Source: Hydrogenovibrio thermophilus (lineage in GTDB: Bacteria > Pseudomonadota > Gammaproteobacteria > Thiomicrospirales > Thiomicrospiraceae). From it: a stretch of DNA of 64,000 nucleotides. The stretch is taken from the NCBI RefSeq assembly GCF_004028275.1, contig NZ_CP035033.1, positions 2,352,501 to 2,416,500 of the forward strand, in the 5' to 3' direction. The position numbers and the translations under genes are program-made. Below the pieces are notes generated by a model, which did no database searches, was not told the origin of the DNA, and was given only the letters and a program-made list of their open reading frames with translations. Below, one piece after another: positions 47,355-55,316 of the stretch. Each line of letters begins with the position of its first letter. The stretch's first letter is position 1.

Positions 47355-49559
47355 TCAAATTTTGAACGGCAAACGTGCATGCAACTGGAAGTTACGTCCC
47401 ATGCCCTGCGCATACCCTTTATAGGTATCGAGGAAGTCACGATACTGCACATCCATCAAGTTCTGCACGGTCAAATCCAAGTATAAGCGTTGCTTGCCGA
47501 ACTTGACCCCGGTACCCGCTTCCAGATTCCACAACCAGTAATCTTTGGTAGAAGCCGTTCCGAACGGTGTGCTGTCAAACTGGCTGAAGGGTTCATAAGA
47601 CCCGGCCGAATCCTTTTCGGCCACGTACTTCGTGCCCAAGCCAACGTAAGGCTTCGCCAGATACTGGCCGCTCCCAAACGTGTATTGCGCGCCTAAAGTG
47701 GCGTTATTCGCCGGCATCAAAGGCAGATCACGATTGTTTTTGGTATCGCGCCCTTGCATGATTTCCGCCGTGGCTTGCCATTGCAATTGCGGCGTCATGC
47801 GATAGGTCGCCGACCATTCAATCCCTTGAATCAAAGCATTCGTTTGTGAATTGATCATCAGACGATACGGATAATTCAAGTTCTGCGTTGGTTGGCAATT
47901 GCCGTCATGGTCGCAATACTCTTCGGTCTCGGTATTTTCCAACACGATATAATTATCCACCCAGTTGGAGTACACCGACAAAGTCGAGTGTAGATTTTCC
48001 GACTGCCAGGTCGCCGCCAATTCGGTGTTAATGGAGGTTTCCGCTTTCAAGTCCGGGTTACCCAGTTGATAGGCTTGCACCCCGCCGTGCGCGCCGGAAG
48101 CATAGAGTTCAAAAATAGACGGCGCGCGGAAGCTGCGTCCCAAGTTCCCGGTGAAGGTCCAGTTGGACGTATAGTGGTACGCCACGCCCAAAGCGCCGGA
48201 CCAGTCCGAGAAGTCGCGTGAATTGTTCGAGCTGTTGTAAACCCCGGTTTCATCCCAGAAATGAGCATTTTCAGAACTTAATGGCGCTTTGACGTGCTGA
48301 CTGTCGTAACGCGCACCCAATTCCACGTCCCAAGGGCCGAAGGATTGTTTCTCCACCATAAAGATGCCGGCACCGTCTTCGGTCGCGCTCGGCGTCAAAT
48401 GACCGGAACGCAAATCCTGGTCTTTGGTGTAACCGCTGACACCGAATTCACCTTGCCATCCGAAGAACTCTGGATGCTCCACCGCCAATTGGTAGTCGTC
48501 GCGGTGAACAACGATGTCGAGATATTCCTCGTCATCCTTGTAATCGTCCATATCCTCATACGTCACTTCGTGCATCGCCTGACGCTGGTTGCGGGTATGA
48601 GCGTATTTCGGTTTGATGACCCAATCCCCGGCGAAAAACTCGGCCTTCAATTGGGTTTCGGAGTTGGTCAGATTCTGCCCGGCGGACGGAATCAATTCAT
48701 ATTCGCCCGGTGCCGCTTCCACCCCCAGATAGTTTTGTTTGGATTGCCAATAATTGTGGCGTAATTCCACTTCACCCCAATCGCCACGGTAACCTGCGCC
48801 GATCACGGCCGACTCGCCTTCAAAGTTGGTGTAAGGCGTGGTGCCTGTGACCAACGGCTTGGTGCCTGGCGGATCGCCCGGTGCCACATCACCCGCTTCC
48901 GGGCCGTCCGGCGTCACAAAGTCATTGCCGCGACGTTTGGTCACGCCCCCGACCAGACCGAAGCCATTGGAAGACAGTTTGGCCTTGGCGCCAATCATGG
49001 TTTCGTTATTATTGGAATTCACCTCGCCCATCAATTCTCCGGACGCTTTGGTCTCACCCGGCCCGGCGTAATCAATTTGCGGCCCGACCACATTCACCGC
49101 CGACTTCACCGCCTGGCTGGAATACTTCAAGCCTTGCGGCCCACGAATCACTTCCAGACGTTCGGTCAAAGCCGGGTCCACATTCGGGTTATGGCGTGTG
49201 CCTTCCGCCTGATATTCCATGGTCATGCCGTTGGACAACACCGGCAAACGCAAAGAAGTATCGCCGCGCACCACCGGCTTACCGGATTGCGGGCCGGTTT
49301 CCAGGGTATTCACGCCGGGCAAGCCGTCCAGCGCTTCACCGAGGGAAGCGGTGCCGTTGCGGTCCATTTCCGTTTTGGAGGGTTGTAAGGTGGTGGACGT
49401 ACTGATATCGACCGGTTCCAACGGCGGATTCAATTGCGATTCCACGGAAATTTTCTGTAATTGGGTTGTTTGGGTCTGCTTGCTGTCTTCCGCCCAAGCC
49501 GCGTTCACCGACGCGCCACTGGCCAACAGAATCGCAGACACGAGTTTCTTGCGAAGCAT
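47355..49559 (-). CDS. znuD: TonB-dependent receptor, ZnuD-like (probable zinc uptake)
   Basis: 734 residues. Signal peptide 1-24, TonB-box-like QKISVESQ, plug with GEALDGLPGVNTLETGP and LEVIRGPQGLKYSS, then a barrel with GRSFRAPSIFELYASGAHG and YQLGNPDLKAE, which resembles the ZnuD group. His/Asp/Glu-rich loops occur (YEDMDDYKDDEEYLD, EEYCDHDGNC), fitting metal binding. A small His-rich protein gene lies upstream and a Zur-like palindrome precedes that, so zinc import is the likely role; other metals cannot be excluded. Confidence 0.85.
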   Translation of the reverse strand: MLRKKLVSAILLASGASVNAAWAEDSKQTQTTQLQKISVESQLNPPLEPVDISTSTTLQPSKTEMDRNGTASLGEALDGLPGVNTLETGPQSGKPVVRGDTSLRLPVLSNGMTMEYQAEGTRHNPNVDPALTERLEVIRGPQGLKYSSQAVKSAVNVVGPQIDYAGPGETKASGELMGEVNSNNNETMIGAKAKLSSNGFGLVGGVTKRRGNDFVTPDGPEAGDVAPGDPPGTKPLVTGTTPYTNFEGESAVIGAGYRGDWGEVELRHNYWQSKQNYLGVEAAPGEYELIPSAGQNLTNSETQLKAEFFAGDWVIKPKYAHTRNQRQAMHEVTYEDMDDYKDDEEYLDIVVHRDDYQLAVEHPEFFGWQGEFGVSGYTKDQDLRSGHLTPSATEDGAGIFMVEKQSFGPWDVELGARYDSQHVKAPLSSENAHFWDETGVYNSSNNSRDFSDWSGALGVAYHYTSNWTFTGNLGRSFRAPSIFELYASGAHGGVQAYQLGNPDLKAETSINTELAATWQSENLHSTLSVYSNWVDNYIVLENTETEEYCDHDGNCQPTQNLNYPYRLMINSQTNALIQGIEWSATYRMTPQLQWQATAEIMQGRDTKNNRDLPLMPANNATLGAQYTFGSGQYLAKPYVGLGTKYVAEKDSAGSYEPFSQFDSTPFGTASTKDYWLWNLEAGTGVKFGKQRLYLDLTVQNLMDVQYRDFLDTYKGYAQGMGRNFQLHARLPFKI

Positions 49560-49622
49560 GTCTTTCTCCTGAAAAGGATATCTCTTACTGATTATTAAGG
49601 GGGATTAAATAAAACGAATCAA

Positions 49623-49958
49623 TCAGGAGAAGGCCGGCGGAGCGCGGCTGAAATAGACGGCCGCGAAGGTGGCGGCAAACGATAAAATGGAATCCGGGCG
49701 CCACACATCCCGGTAAACGGGTGTCTGCGGCAACTCGAAACTCGGCGTGAAGGCACTGGCTTGGTGCTCCACACCGTCGAAGACATTACACACTTCGGCG
49801 TGTTCATGGAACGGATGAATCTCGGCGTGCAGCAAAGCCGCCGTCTGCGCGAACAGCAACACGAACGCCAGCAACAGATGTCGCCAGGACACCGTGTCAG
49901 CGCCAAAAGGCTGAAGCCATCGCTTCGGCCGTGTGTTTGTCAGGGTTCGTCGATTCAT
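49623..49958 (-). CDS. Small His-rich secreted or anchored protein before the zinc receptor
   Basis: 111 residues from the ATG at 49958; a TTG two codons earlier is in frame. A hydrophobic segment (about 24-42, LLLAFVLLFAQTAALLHA) is followed by HAEIHPFHEHAEVCN and VEHQ, a His/Glu/Cys cluster fit to bind a metal. Such short HxH proteins (DUF2946-like) often precede metal-related TonB receptors. It is 63 bases upstream of the ZnuD-like gene on the same strand, so the two should form an operon. Confidence 0.7.
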   Translation of the reverse strand: MNRRTLTNTRPKRWLQPFGADTVSWRHLLLAFVLLFAQTAALLHAEIHPFHEHAEVCNVFDGVEHQASAFTPSFELPQTPVYRDVWRPDSILSFAATFAAVYFSRAPPAFS

Positions 49959-50055
49959 CGTCAAAAAATACGAGTTCGTTACAGGTTGTTGGAGTATTCA
50001 CTTAGCTGTTCTGAAACAACCCGCGTCGGTTACTTCTTTACATTTTCGTCATTAC

Positions 50056-50078
50056 ATTGTGTTACATAATAACATTCT
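50056..50078. promoter_or_regulatory. Zur-box-like palindrome
   Basis: TGTTACATAATAACA at 50060-50074 is a 5-5-5 inverted repeat; read on the minus strand with flanks it agrees at about 16 of 19 positions with the gammaproteobacterial Zur consensus (AATGTTATANTATAACATT). It lies about 100 bases before the His-rich gene and ZnuD-like receptor. Confidence 0.6.
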
Positions 50079-50147
50079 CTATTTTAGCTCCTCCTGACAT
50101 GAAATCCAGTGATAAATAAAATTTATTTCAAAAAGTCATCCAAATGG

Positions 50148-50157
50148 CCAGGCCTGG
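50148..50157. repeat. CCAGGCCTGG repeat copy, intergenic
   Basis: Perfect core, followed by tggTTTTTcgg; the minus side continues ccaTTTgg. Confidence 0.93.
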
Positions 50158-50227
50158 TGGTTTTTCGGTTTGTTTGACAGCTTTATGAAAGGCGCGGATT
50201 CGGCATGATTTTTTCAAACCGCATGGC

Positions 50228-50233
50228 TATAAT
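50228..50233 (+). promoter_or_regulatory. Possible -10 element of pgm
   Basis: Perfect TATAAT, 44 bases before the pgm start, with TG close upstream but no clear -35 at the right distance. Confidence 0.4.
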
Positions 50234-50276
50234 GAAACCAATCGTTGCACAAAATCACTTACTAGAAGGATGCGCC

Positions 50277-51920
50277 ATGTCTTTGTCACCCTACGCCGGA
50301 AAACCTGCCCCACAATCCATTCTGGAAAACATTCCCAAACTGATGACCGACTACTACAACCTGATTCCCGATGCCAGCAATCCGGATCAGGCGGTCGCCT
50401 TCGGCACCTCCGGCCACCGTGGCAGCGCCAGCAAAACCGCCTTCAATGAAAACCACATTGCCGCCATTTCACAAGCGATTGTCGAATACCGCGACGCGCA
50501 AGGCATCACCGGCCCGATCTACATCGGCATGGACAGCCACGCCCTGTCGGAAGCCGCTCACGCCACCGCCATCGAAGTCTTTGCCGGCAACAGTCTGGAC
50601 GTCATTATCCAAGGCAAAGGCCGTTACACGCCGACGCCGGTCATTTCGCACGCCATTCTCACCTACAACGAAAACCGCACCGATGATTTGGCCGACGGCG
50701 TCATCATCACGCCATCGCACAATCCACCGGAAGACGGCGGCTTCAAATACAACCCGCCAAACGGCGGCCCGGCCGATACCGACGCCACCTCCGTAATTCA
50801 AGACCGCGCCAATGAAATCCTGATGTCCGACATGCAAGCCATCAACCGCATGCCGCTGGCCGAGGCGATGGCTTCCGAATTCGTCAAGGCCGAAGACCTC
50901 ATCATGCCGTATGTCAAAGACCTCGACAAAATCGTCGATATGAAAGCCATCAAAGACGCCGGACTCAAGCTCGGCATCGACCCGCTCGGCGGAGCAGCGG
51001 TGGATTACTGGCAACCGATTGCCGACCATTACGGCTTGAATCTGGAAATCGTCAACAAACACGTCGACCCGACCTTCTCGTTCATGACGGTGGATAAAGA
51101 CGGCAAAATCCGCATGGACTGCTCCTCGCCTTACGCCATGGCCAGCCTGATTGCACTGAAAGACGACTACGACATCGCCTTCGGCAACGACACCGACACC
51201 GACCGCCACGGCATCGTCACCCCGTCGGTCGGTTTAATGAACCCAAACCACTATCTCGCCGTCGCCATTCAATACCTGCTGACCCACCGTCCGAACTGGT
51301 CGGCGGACGTTAAAATCGGTAAAACGCTGGTGTCCAGCTCCATGATTGACCGCGTCGTCGCCTCCTTGGGCAAAACCCTGGCGGAAGTGCCGGTCGGTTT
51401 CAAATGGTTTGTGGACGGTTTGGTGTCCGGCGACTATGCCTTTGGTGGCGAAGAATCCGCCGGGGCGTCTTTCTTGAAAATGGATGGCACCGTCTGGAGC
51501 ACCGACAAGGACGGCATTATCATGAATTTATTGGCGGCGGAAATCACCGCCGTCACCGGCAAAGACCCGGGGCAACTGTATCAAGAGCTAACTGAACAAT
51601 TCGGCAACCCGGTATACAGCCGCATCGACGCACCGGCCAACCGTGAACAGAAAGCGATTTTGAAAAACCTGTCCCCGGAAATGGTCAAAGCCGACACTTT
51701 GGCGGGTGAACCGATTCTGGACAAACTCACCCATGCACCGGGCAACGGCGCGGCCATCGGTGGCCTGAAAATCACCACCGAAAACGGCTGGTTCGCCGCC
51801 CGCCCATCCGGCACCGAGGACATCTATAAAATCTACGCCGAAAGTTTTAAAGGCCAAGCGCATTTGGATGAAATTCTAAAAGAAGCGCAAGCGATTGTGA
51901 GTGAAGCTTTGAAAAAATAA
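50277..51920 (+). CDS. pgm: Phosphoglucomutase, alpha-D-glucose phosphate-specific
   Basis: 547 residues from the ATG at 50277 with AAGGA upstream, matching the enterobacterial length. The catalytic serine loop is [12 protein letters not shown], metal loop [10 protein letters not shown], sugar-binding loop [11 protein letters not shown], and phosphate-binding loop [11 protein letters not shown]. It interconverts glucose-1-phosphate and glucose-6-phosphate, feeding glycogen, nucleotide sugars and cell-envelope polymers. No glycogen genes are adjacent. Followed 12 bases later by an unrelated AT-rich small gene. Confidence 0.96.
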   Translation: MSLSPYAGKPAPQSILENIPKLMTDYYNLIPDASNPDQAVAFGTSGHRGSASKTAFNENHIAAISQAIVEYRDAQGITGPIYIGMDSHALSEAAHATAIEVFAGNSLDVIIQGKGRYTPTPVISHAILTYNENRTDDLADGVIITPSHNPPEDGGFKYNPPNGGPADTDATSVIQDRANEILMSDMQAINRMPLAEAMASEFVKAEDLIMPYVKDLDKIVDMKAIKDAGLKLGIDPLGGAAVDYWQPIADHYGLNLEIVNKHVDPTFSFMTVDKDGKIRMDCSSPYAMASLIALKDDYDIAFGNDTDTDRHGIVTPSVGLMNPNHYLAVAIQYLLTHRPNWSADVKIGKTLVSSSMIDRVVASLGKTLAEVPVGFKWFVDGLVSGDYAFGGEESAGASFLKMDGTVWSTDKDGIIMNLLAAEITAVTGKDPGQLYQELTEQFGNPVYSRIDAPANREQKAILKNLSPEMVKADTLAGEPILDKLTHAPGNGAAIGGLKITTENGWFAARPSGTEDIYKIYAESFKGQAHLDEILKEAQAIVSEALKK

Positions 51921-51932
51921 AAGGATAAGAGC

Positions 51933-52175
51933 TTGGTTACGAGAAATGATATGAAAAAATGGATAATTGAAGGCTTGAAAGCTAATAATGGAAAAGGTTG
52001 GCCTAAAGAAATTTCAAAATACATATGGGAAAACTATGAAGCTCAATTGAAATCTTCTGGGGATTTGCTTTATACATGGCAGTATGATGTTAGGTGGGCA
52101 GCACAAAAACTTCGATATGAAGGCATCCTCAAGCCAGTTAATGGCCGCCGAGACTTACCATGGGAGTTAGCTTAA
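51933..52175 (+). CDS. Small AT-rich orphan protein, winged-helix-like
   Basis: 80 residues from a TTG start preceded by AAAGGA at good spacing; an ATG at 51951 is the alternative. The protein starts MKKWIIEGLKANNGKGWP and ends with DLLYTWQYDVRWAAQKLRYEG...GRRDLPWELA, which recalls the small winged helices at the N-terminus of restriction endonucleases or in defence proteins. Its DNA is much richer in A and T than its neighbours, suggesting recent transfer. It overlaps the next, convergent gene by four bases. No partner endonuclease gene is present. Confidence 0.6.
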   Translation: MVTRNDMKKWIIEGLKANNGKGWPKEISKYIWENYEAQLKSSGDLLYTWQYDVRWAAQKLRYEGILKPVNGRRDLPWELA

Positions 52176-52696
52176 GCTCTAAAATGCATTTCAAAAAGCT
52201 TTTCTTGGTTACTAACTCGTTTCACCACCAACGCTTCCCCACTTTGAAAGCCCAAATGCAGGTCATGTTCCACGCGATTTGTTTTGTGTTTACGCGCGCT
52301 TCTGGGTTCAACTTTCCAATCGGCGATATCCGCTCGTTGAAAGCGGTGAATTTCCAGAGGAAACAGTAACACCATCTTGTCGTTGTCGGCATCCACAATC
52401 AGTTTTCGGCCCAAGCCTAAGTCCACTTCATTCACCGGTTGAAAGGCTTCGGTTTCCAACAGACGTTGGTAGGTTTGTGCCACTTCGGTTTTCAGCGCCT
52501 GATGTTGTTTAAAGCCATATCGCAATAACAGCAGCCCCGGCAACACCCACAGCCCCCAGATGGGTAAGGTGTGGATAAAACCGTTTGAGAGTTGGCTAAT
52601 CGCCAACACCAAGCCGGATGCGACAATCAACGCCACCACCCACATCCATAATTTGAAGCGCGCTAAATGGCGCGGTGTAAACGTTTGATAAGCCAT
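52172..52696 (-). CDS. Membrane protein with two helices and a cytoplasmic domain, unknown
   Basis: 174 residues. Two membrane helices (about 15-35 and 43-60) followed by a soluble segment that looks like a small beta-sandwich (VDADNDKMVLLFPLEIHRFQRADI, RVEHDLHLGFQSGEALVV), perhaps PH-like. No known family is recognised. It lies between the AT-rich orphan and selO (31 bases apart, same strand as selO), so it may be co-transcribed with selO. Confidence 0.6.
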   Translation of the reverse strand: MAYQTFTPRHLARFKLWMWVVALIVASGLVLAISQLSNGFIHTLPIWGLWVLPGLLLLRYGFKQHQALKTEVAQTYQRLLETEAFQPVNEVDLGLGRKLIVDADNDKMVLLFPLEIHRFQRADIADWKVEPRSARKHKTNRVEHDLHLGFQSGEALVVKRVSNQEKLFEMHFRA

Positions 52697-52727
52697 CCTT
52701 ATATTTCCTGTTTTATTGCCTGTTTTG

Positions 52728-54173
52728 TTAAGAAGAGCAACTCAGTTGCAGCCCTTTTTGTTCCGGGCTTGGCGGTTTCTGAAATTCCGCCAGGCCTGGG
52801 TGTTCTTCGAAAGGTGAATGCAGCGCTTCCACCCACTGTTCTAACGGTTGATAATCACCATTTTCGGCGGCTTCGATAATGCCTTGTGCAATGTAGTTCC
52901 GCAAGACGATGGCCGGATTGACGGCCAAAATCCGTTGCTGGCGTTCCGATTCGGAAATGCCTTCCTGCTGCAAGCGGGCATCGTAACGCTGGAACCAATC
53001 GACAAAGGCGCCGGGTTGGTTCAATAACGTCATCAATTCACCTTCATCCGGTTGGTTCCATTTCGCCAAGCGGCGGAAAAACAAACTGAAATCCACCCGA
53101 TGCTGATCCATCAACACCAATAAATCGCCAATCAGGTTTTTATCGTCGGGCTGTACGGTATGCAATCCGATTTTACAATTCATCTCATCGATGTACTGGC
53201 GATTATAGGTTTCCACAAAGGCTTCCAAGGCTTCGTTTTGCGCGGCTTCGTCCAACACTTTATCGAAGGCGTGCGCCAGCAGTTGGCAATTGGTGACACC
53301 GATTTTCGGTTGCTGATTATAAGCGTAACGCCCTTCGTAATCGGAATGATTGCAGATGTACTCGATTTGAAAATCGTCGAAAAAGGCATAAGGCCCGAAG
53401 TCGAAGGTTTCGCCGAGAATGGACATGTTATCGGAATTCATCACCCCGTGATTGAAGCCCACCGCTTGCCATTTCGCCATCAGCACCGCGGTGCGCTCGC
53501 AAACGGTTTTCAACAAGGCGGCACTGCGTTGCGGCTCTTCTAGCGACTGCAATTCCGGGTAATGATGTTCCACCACAAAATTGGTCAGGAATTCAAGGGT
53601 GGCCGGGCCTTTGGAGGCGGCCCACTGAAAATGCCCGAAACGGATGTGGCTGGGCGTGACACGCATCAAGCTGGCGCGCGGTTCGAAGGTTTCACGCTGC
53701 ACTTGTTCGTCACTGGTGGCGATGGATAAGGCGCGCGTAGTGGGCACGCCCAGCCCGAACAAGGCTTCGGACGCCAAGTATTCGCGAATCACCGAACGCA
53801 AAACCGCCCGGCCGTCACCGCGCCGGGAATAAGGCGTGCGCCCGGCGCCTTTCAGGTGAAAGTCCCAGGCCTGGCCGTTTTTGTCTTCCCAACGCCCCAG
53901 CAACAATCCGCGGCCATCGCCCAAATCCGGGTTGTAATAGCCGAACTGGTGACCGGTGTATTTTTGTGCCAGTGGTTGCAAGTCGAACTCGGCCAAGCTG
54001 GCATCCTCCAATTGCCCGGCGGTGAGCGCAAGCAATTGTTCGTCACTCAAGTCGCAATCGATTTCCTGCATCAGCGCCCGGTTGACCGCGACGAGACGCG
54101 CGTTTTGCTGCGGCTCCGGCCAGACGGGTTGGAAAAAGGATTTCGGCAATTCGAGATACGGGTGCTGTAACAT
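52728..54173 (-). CDS. selO: Protein adenylyltransferase SelO (YdiU)
   Basis: 481 residues. A pseudokinase that transfers AMP to Ser/Thr/Tyr of redox proteins. Seen: QKYTGHQFGYYNPDLGDGR, HLKGAGRTPYSRRGDGRAV, and the catalytic-region motif GFNHGVMNSDNMSILG, plus IDFGPYAFFDDF-type DFG context (FDFGPYAF). The C-terminus ends in SCSS, as in bacterial SelO. Two perfect repeat copies lie inside the gene: 53865-53874 (reads NGQAWD) and 52790-52799 (reads HPGLAE in the variable tail). A small tandem repeat lies just upstream of the gene. Confidence 0.93.
   Translation of the reverse strand: MLQHPYLELPKSFFQPVWPEPQQNARLVAVNRALMQEIDCDLSDEQLLALTAGQLEDASLAEFDLQPLAQKYTGHQFGYYNPDLGDGRGLLLGRWEDKNGQAWDFHLKGAGRTPYSRRGDGRAVLRSVIREYLASEALFGLGVPTTRALSIATSDEQVQRETFEPRASLMRVTPSHIRFGHFQWAASKGPATLEFLTNFVVEHHYPELQSLEEPQRSAALLKTVCERTAVLMAKWQAVGFNHGVMNSDNMSILGETFDFGPYAFFDDFQIEYICNHSDYEGRYAYNQQPKIGVTNCQLLAHAFDKVLDEAAQNEALEAFVETYNRQYIDEMNCKIGLHTVQPDDKNLIGDLLVLMDQHRVDFSLFFRRLAKWNQPDEGELMTLLNQPGAFVDWFQRYDARLQQEGISESERQQRILAVNPAIVLRNYIAQGIIEAAENGDYQPLEQWVEALHSPFEEHPGLAEFQKPPSPEQKGLQLSCSS
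52790..52799. repeat. CCAGGCCTGG repeat copy, inside selO tail
   Basis: Perfect core; minus side continues cggaaTTTca, plus side gtgTTcTT. Confidence 0.88.
53865..53874. repeat. CCAGGCCTGG repeat copy, inside selO
   Basis: Perfect core followed by ccgTTTTTgtc. Confidence 0.92.
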
Positions 54174-54217
54174 GGTTCAACCTGAGGTTTGGGGTGACGG
54201 AATCGCGCGAACGTTCT

Positions 54218-54261
54218 GCAAATATTCGGCAAATACTCGGCAAATACTCGGCAAAGACTGA
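54218..54261. repeat. Four tandem 11-base units upstream of selO
   Basis: GCAAATATTCG, GCAAATACTCG, GCAAATACTCG, GCAAAGACTGA in direct succession, 45-88 bases before the selO start. The 11-base period matches one helical turn, so it could be a phased binding site or simple slippage. Confidence 0.8.
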
Positions 54262-54339
54262 GCGCGCTTTAAGGTTATTATAACGCGCCTTGTCAAATCC
54301 GACAGGTTTCAAAGAGCAGGTCTGGGCGTTTTTCTGTTT

Positions 54340-55143
54340 TCAGCTTTTTACCAACTGTGACAAGTTCAGACGCATCCGTGGGTCGAACAGTTTTTTCTGC
54401 GCCAGCCACAAGGCAATCAGCACACCCGAGGCGGTGGACACCGTAATCAGAAACATAATCATGATTTGGTATTTGACGGCTTCCATCGGGTCGATGCCGG
54501 CGAGGATTTGCCCCGTCATCATACCGGGCAAGGATACGATGCCGGCAGCGGCCAGCATATTGATGACCGGAATCATCGCCGTGTGCAGGCTTTGCTTTTT
54601 CAGGAACATCAGCGCTTCCTTGGCGGTGTAACCCAAGGCCAGTTGCGCTTCGATTTGCGCTTTCTGTTTCACGGCGCTTTTGGTCAGGGTATCCAACCCA
54701 AGGCCGATGGCGGTCATGCTATTGCCGAGAATCATCCCCAACAACGGAATGGCGTATTGCGCTTCGTACCAAGGTTGCGGCTGAATCACCAGCGTAAGCG
54801 AGAAAATCGTCAACACCAAAGCGGTCATCGACAACGACAACAATCCCACCACAAACGAGCCGGAGACCAAACCATTGGTTTGAAAACGGTAGGTCTGACG
54901 CTTGAGAATTTCATAACCGGCGAACAGCAGCATCACCACCGACACCAAGGCCACCAGCAACCAACTGTCGGCATTGAACACCCAGCTTAACCAAACGCCC
55001 ATAAACAGCAGTTGCACCACCATGCGTGCGGACGCCACCCAAAGCTGGCGCGTTTGCTCGAAGCCGTTCAATAGCAGCAACAGGCCGAGCAGCAGAATCA
55101 TCACCGATAAGCCGGCCAAATCATAATAACTCAGGGAAATCAT
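54340..55143 (-). CDS. fetB: Iron/metal export permease FetB (UPF0014)
   Basis: 267 residues from the ATG at 55143 (MISLSYYDLAGL); two upstream in-frame starts are less likely. Seven or so membrane helices; family segments QLWVASARMVVQLLFMGVWL, LGMILGNSMTAIGLGLD, LALGYTAKEALMFLKK and PGMMTGQILAGIDP are diagnostic of FetB (YbbM). The FetA ATPase is normally the neighbour (E. coli ybbL); here selO lies on one side and an acyltransferase on the other, so the ATPase must be elsewhere or absent. Confidence 0.88.
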   Translation of the reverse strand: MISLSYYDLAGLSVMILLLGLLLLLNGFEQTRQLWVASARMVVQLLFMGVWLSWVFNADSWLLVALVSVVMLLFAGYEILKRQTYRFQTNGLVSGSFVVGLLSLSMTALVLTIFSLTLVIQPQPWYEAQYAIPLLGMILGNSMTAIGLGLDTLTKSAVKQKAQIEAQLALGYTAKEALMFLKKQSLHTAMIPVINMLAAAGIVSLPGMMTGQILAGIDPMEAVKYQIMIMFLITVSTASGVLIALWLAQKKLFDPRMRLNLSQLVKS

Positions 55144-55316
55144 TGTCATATTTTTGTTACACAACCGTCATTTGAAACTCACGCATTTGTCACTTCTACG
55201 TCAACTGGACAACTCAGAATAATACAGTTAATAGACGAGTAGAACCGCCGCACGTACCAGACGAGTCCTACGTGCCCTCCGAGCTATCCAAGAAGACGAG
55301 TTACGAAGAAACCATT

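Noticed and set aside
54043-54312. An 89-residue minus-strand frame spanning the 11-base tandem repeats
   Set aside because: It reads the repeats as a peptide and overlaps selO in another frame; no ribosome site.
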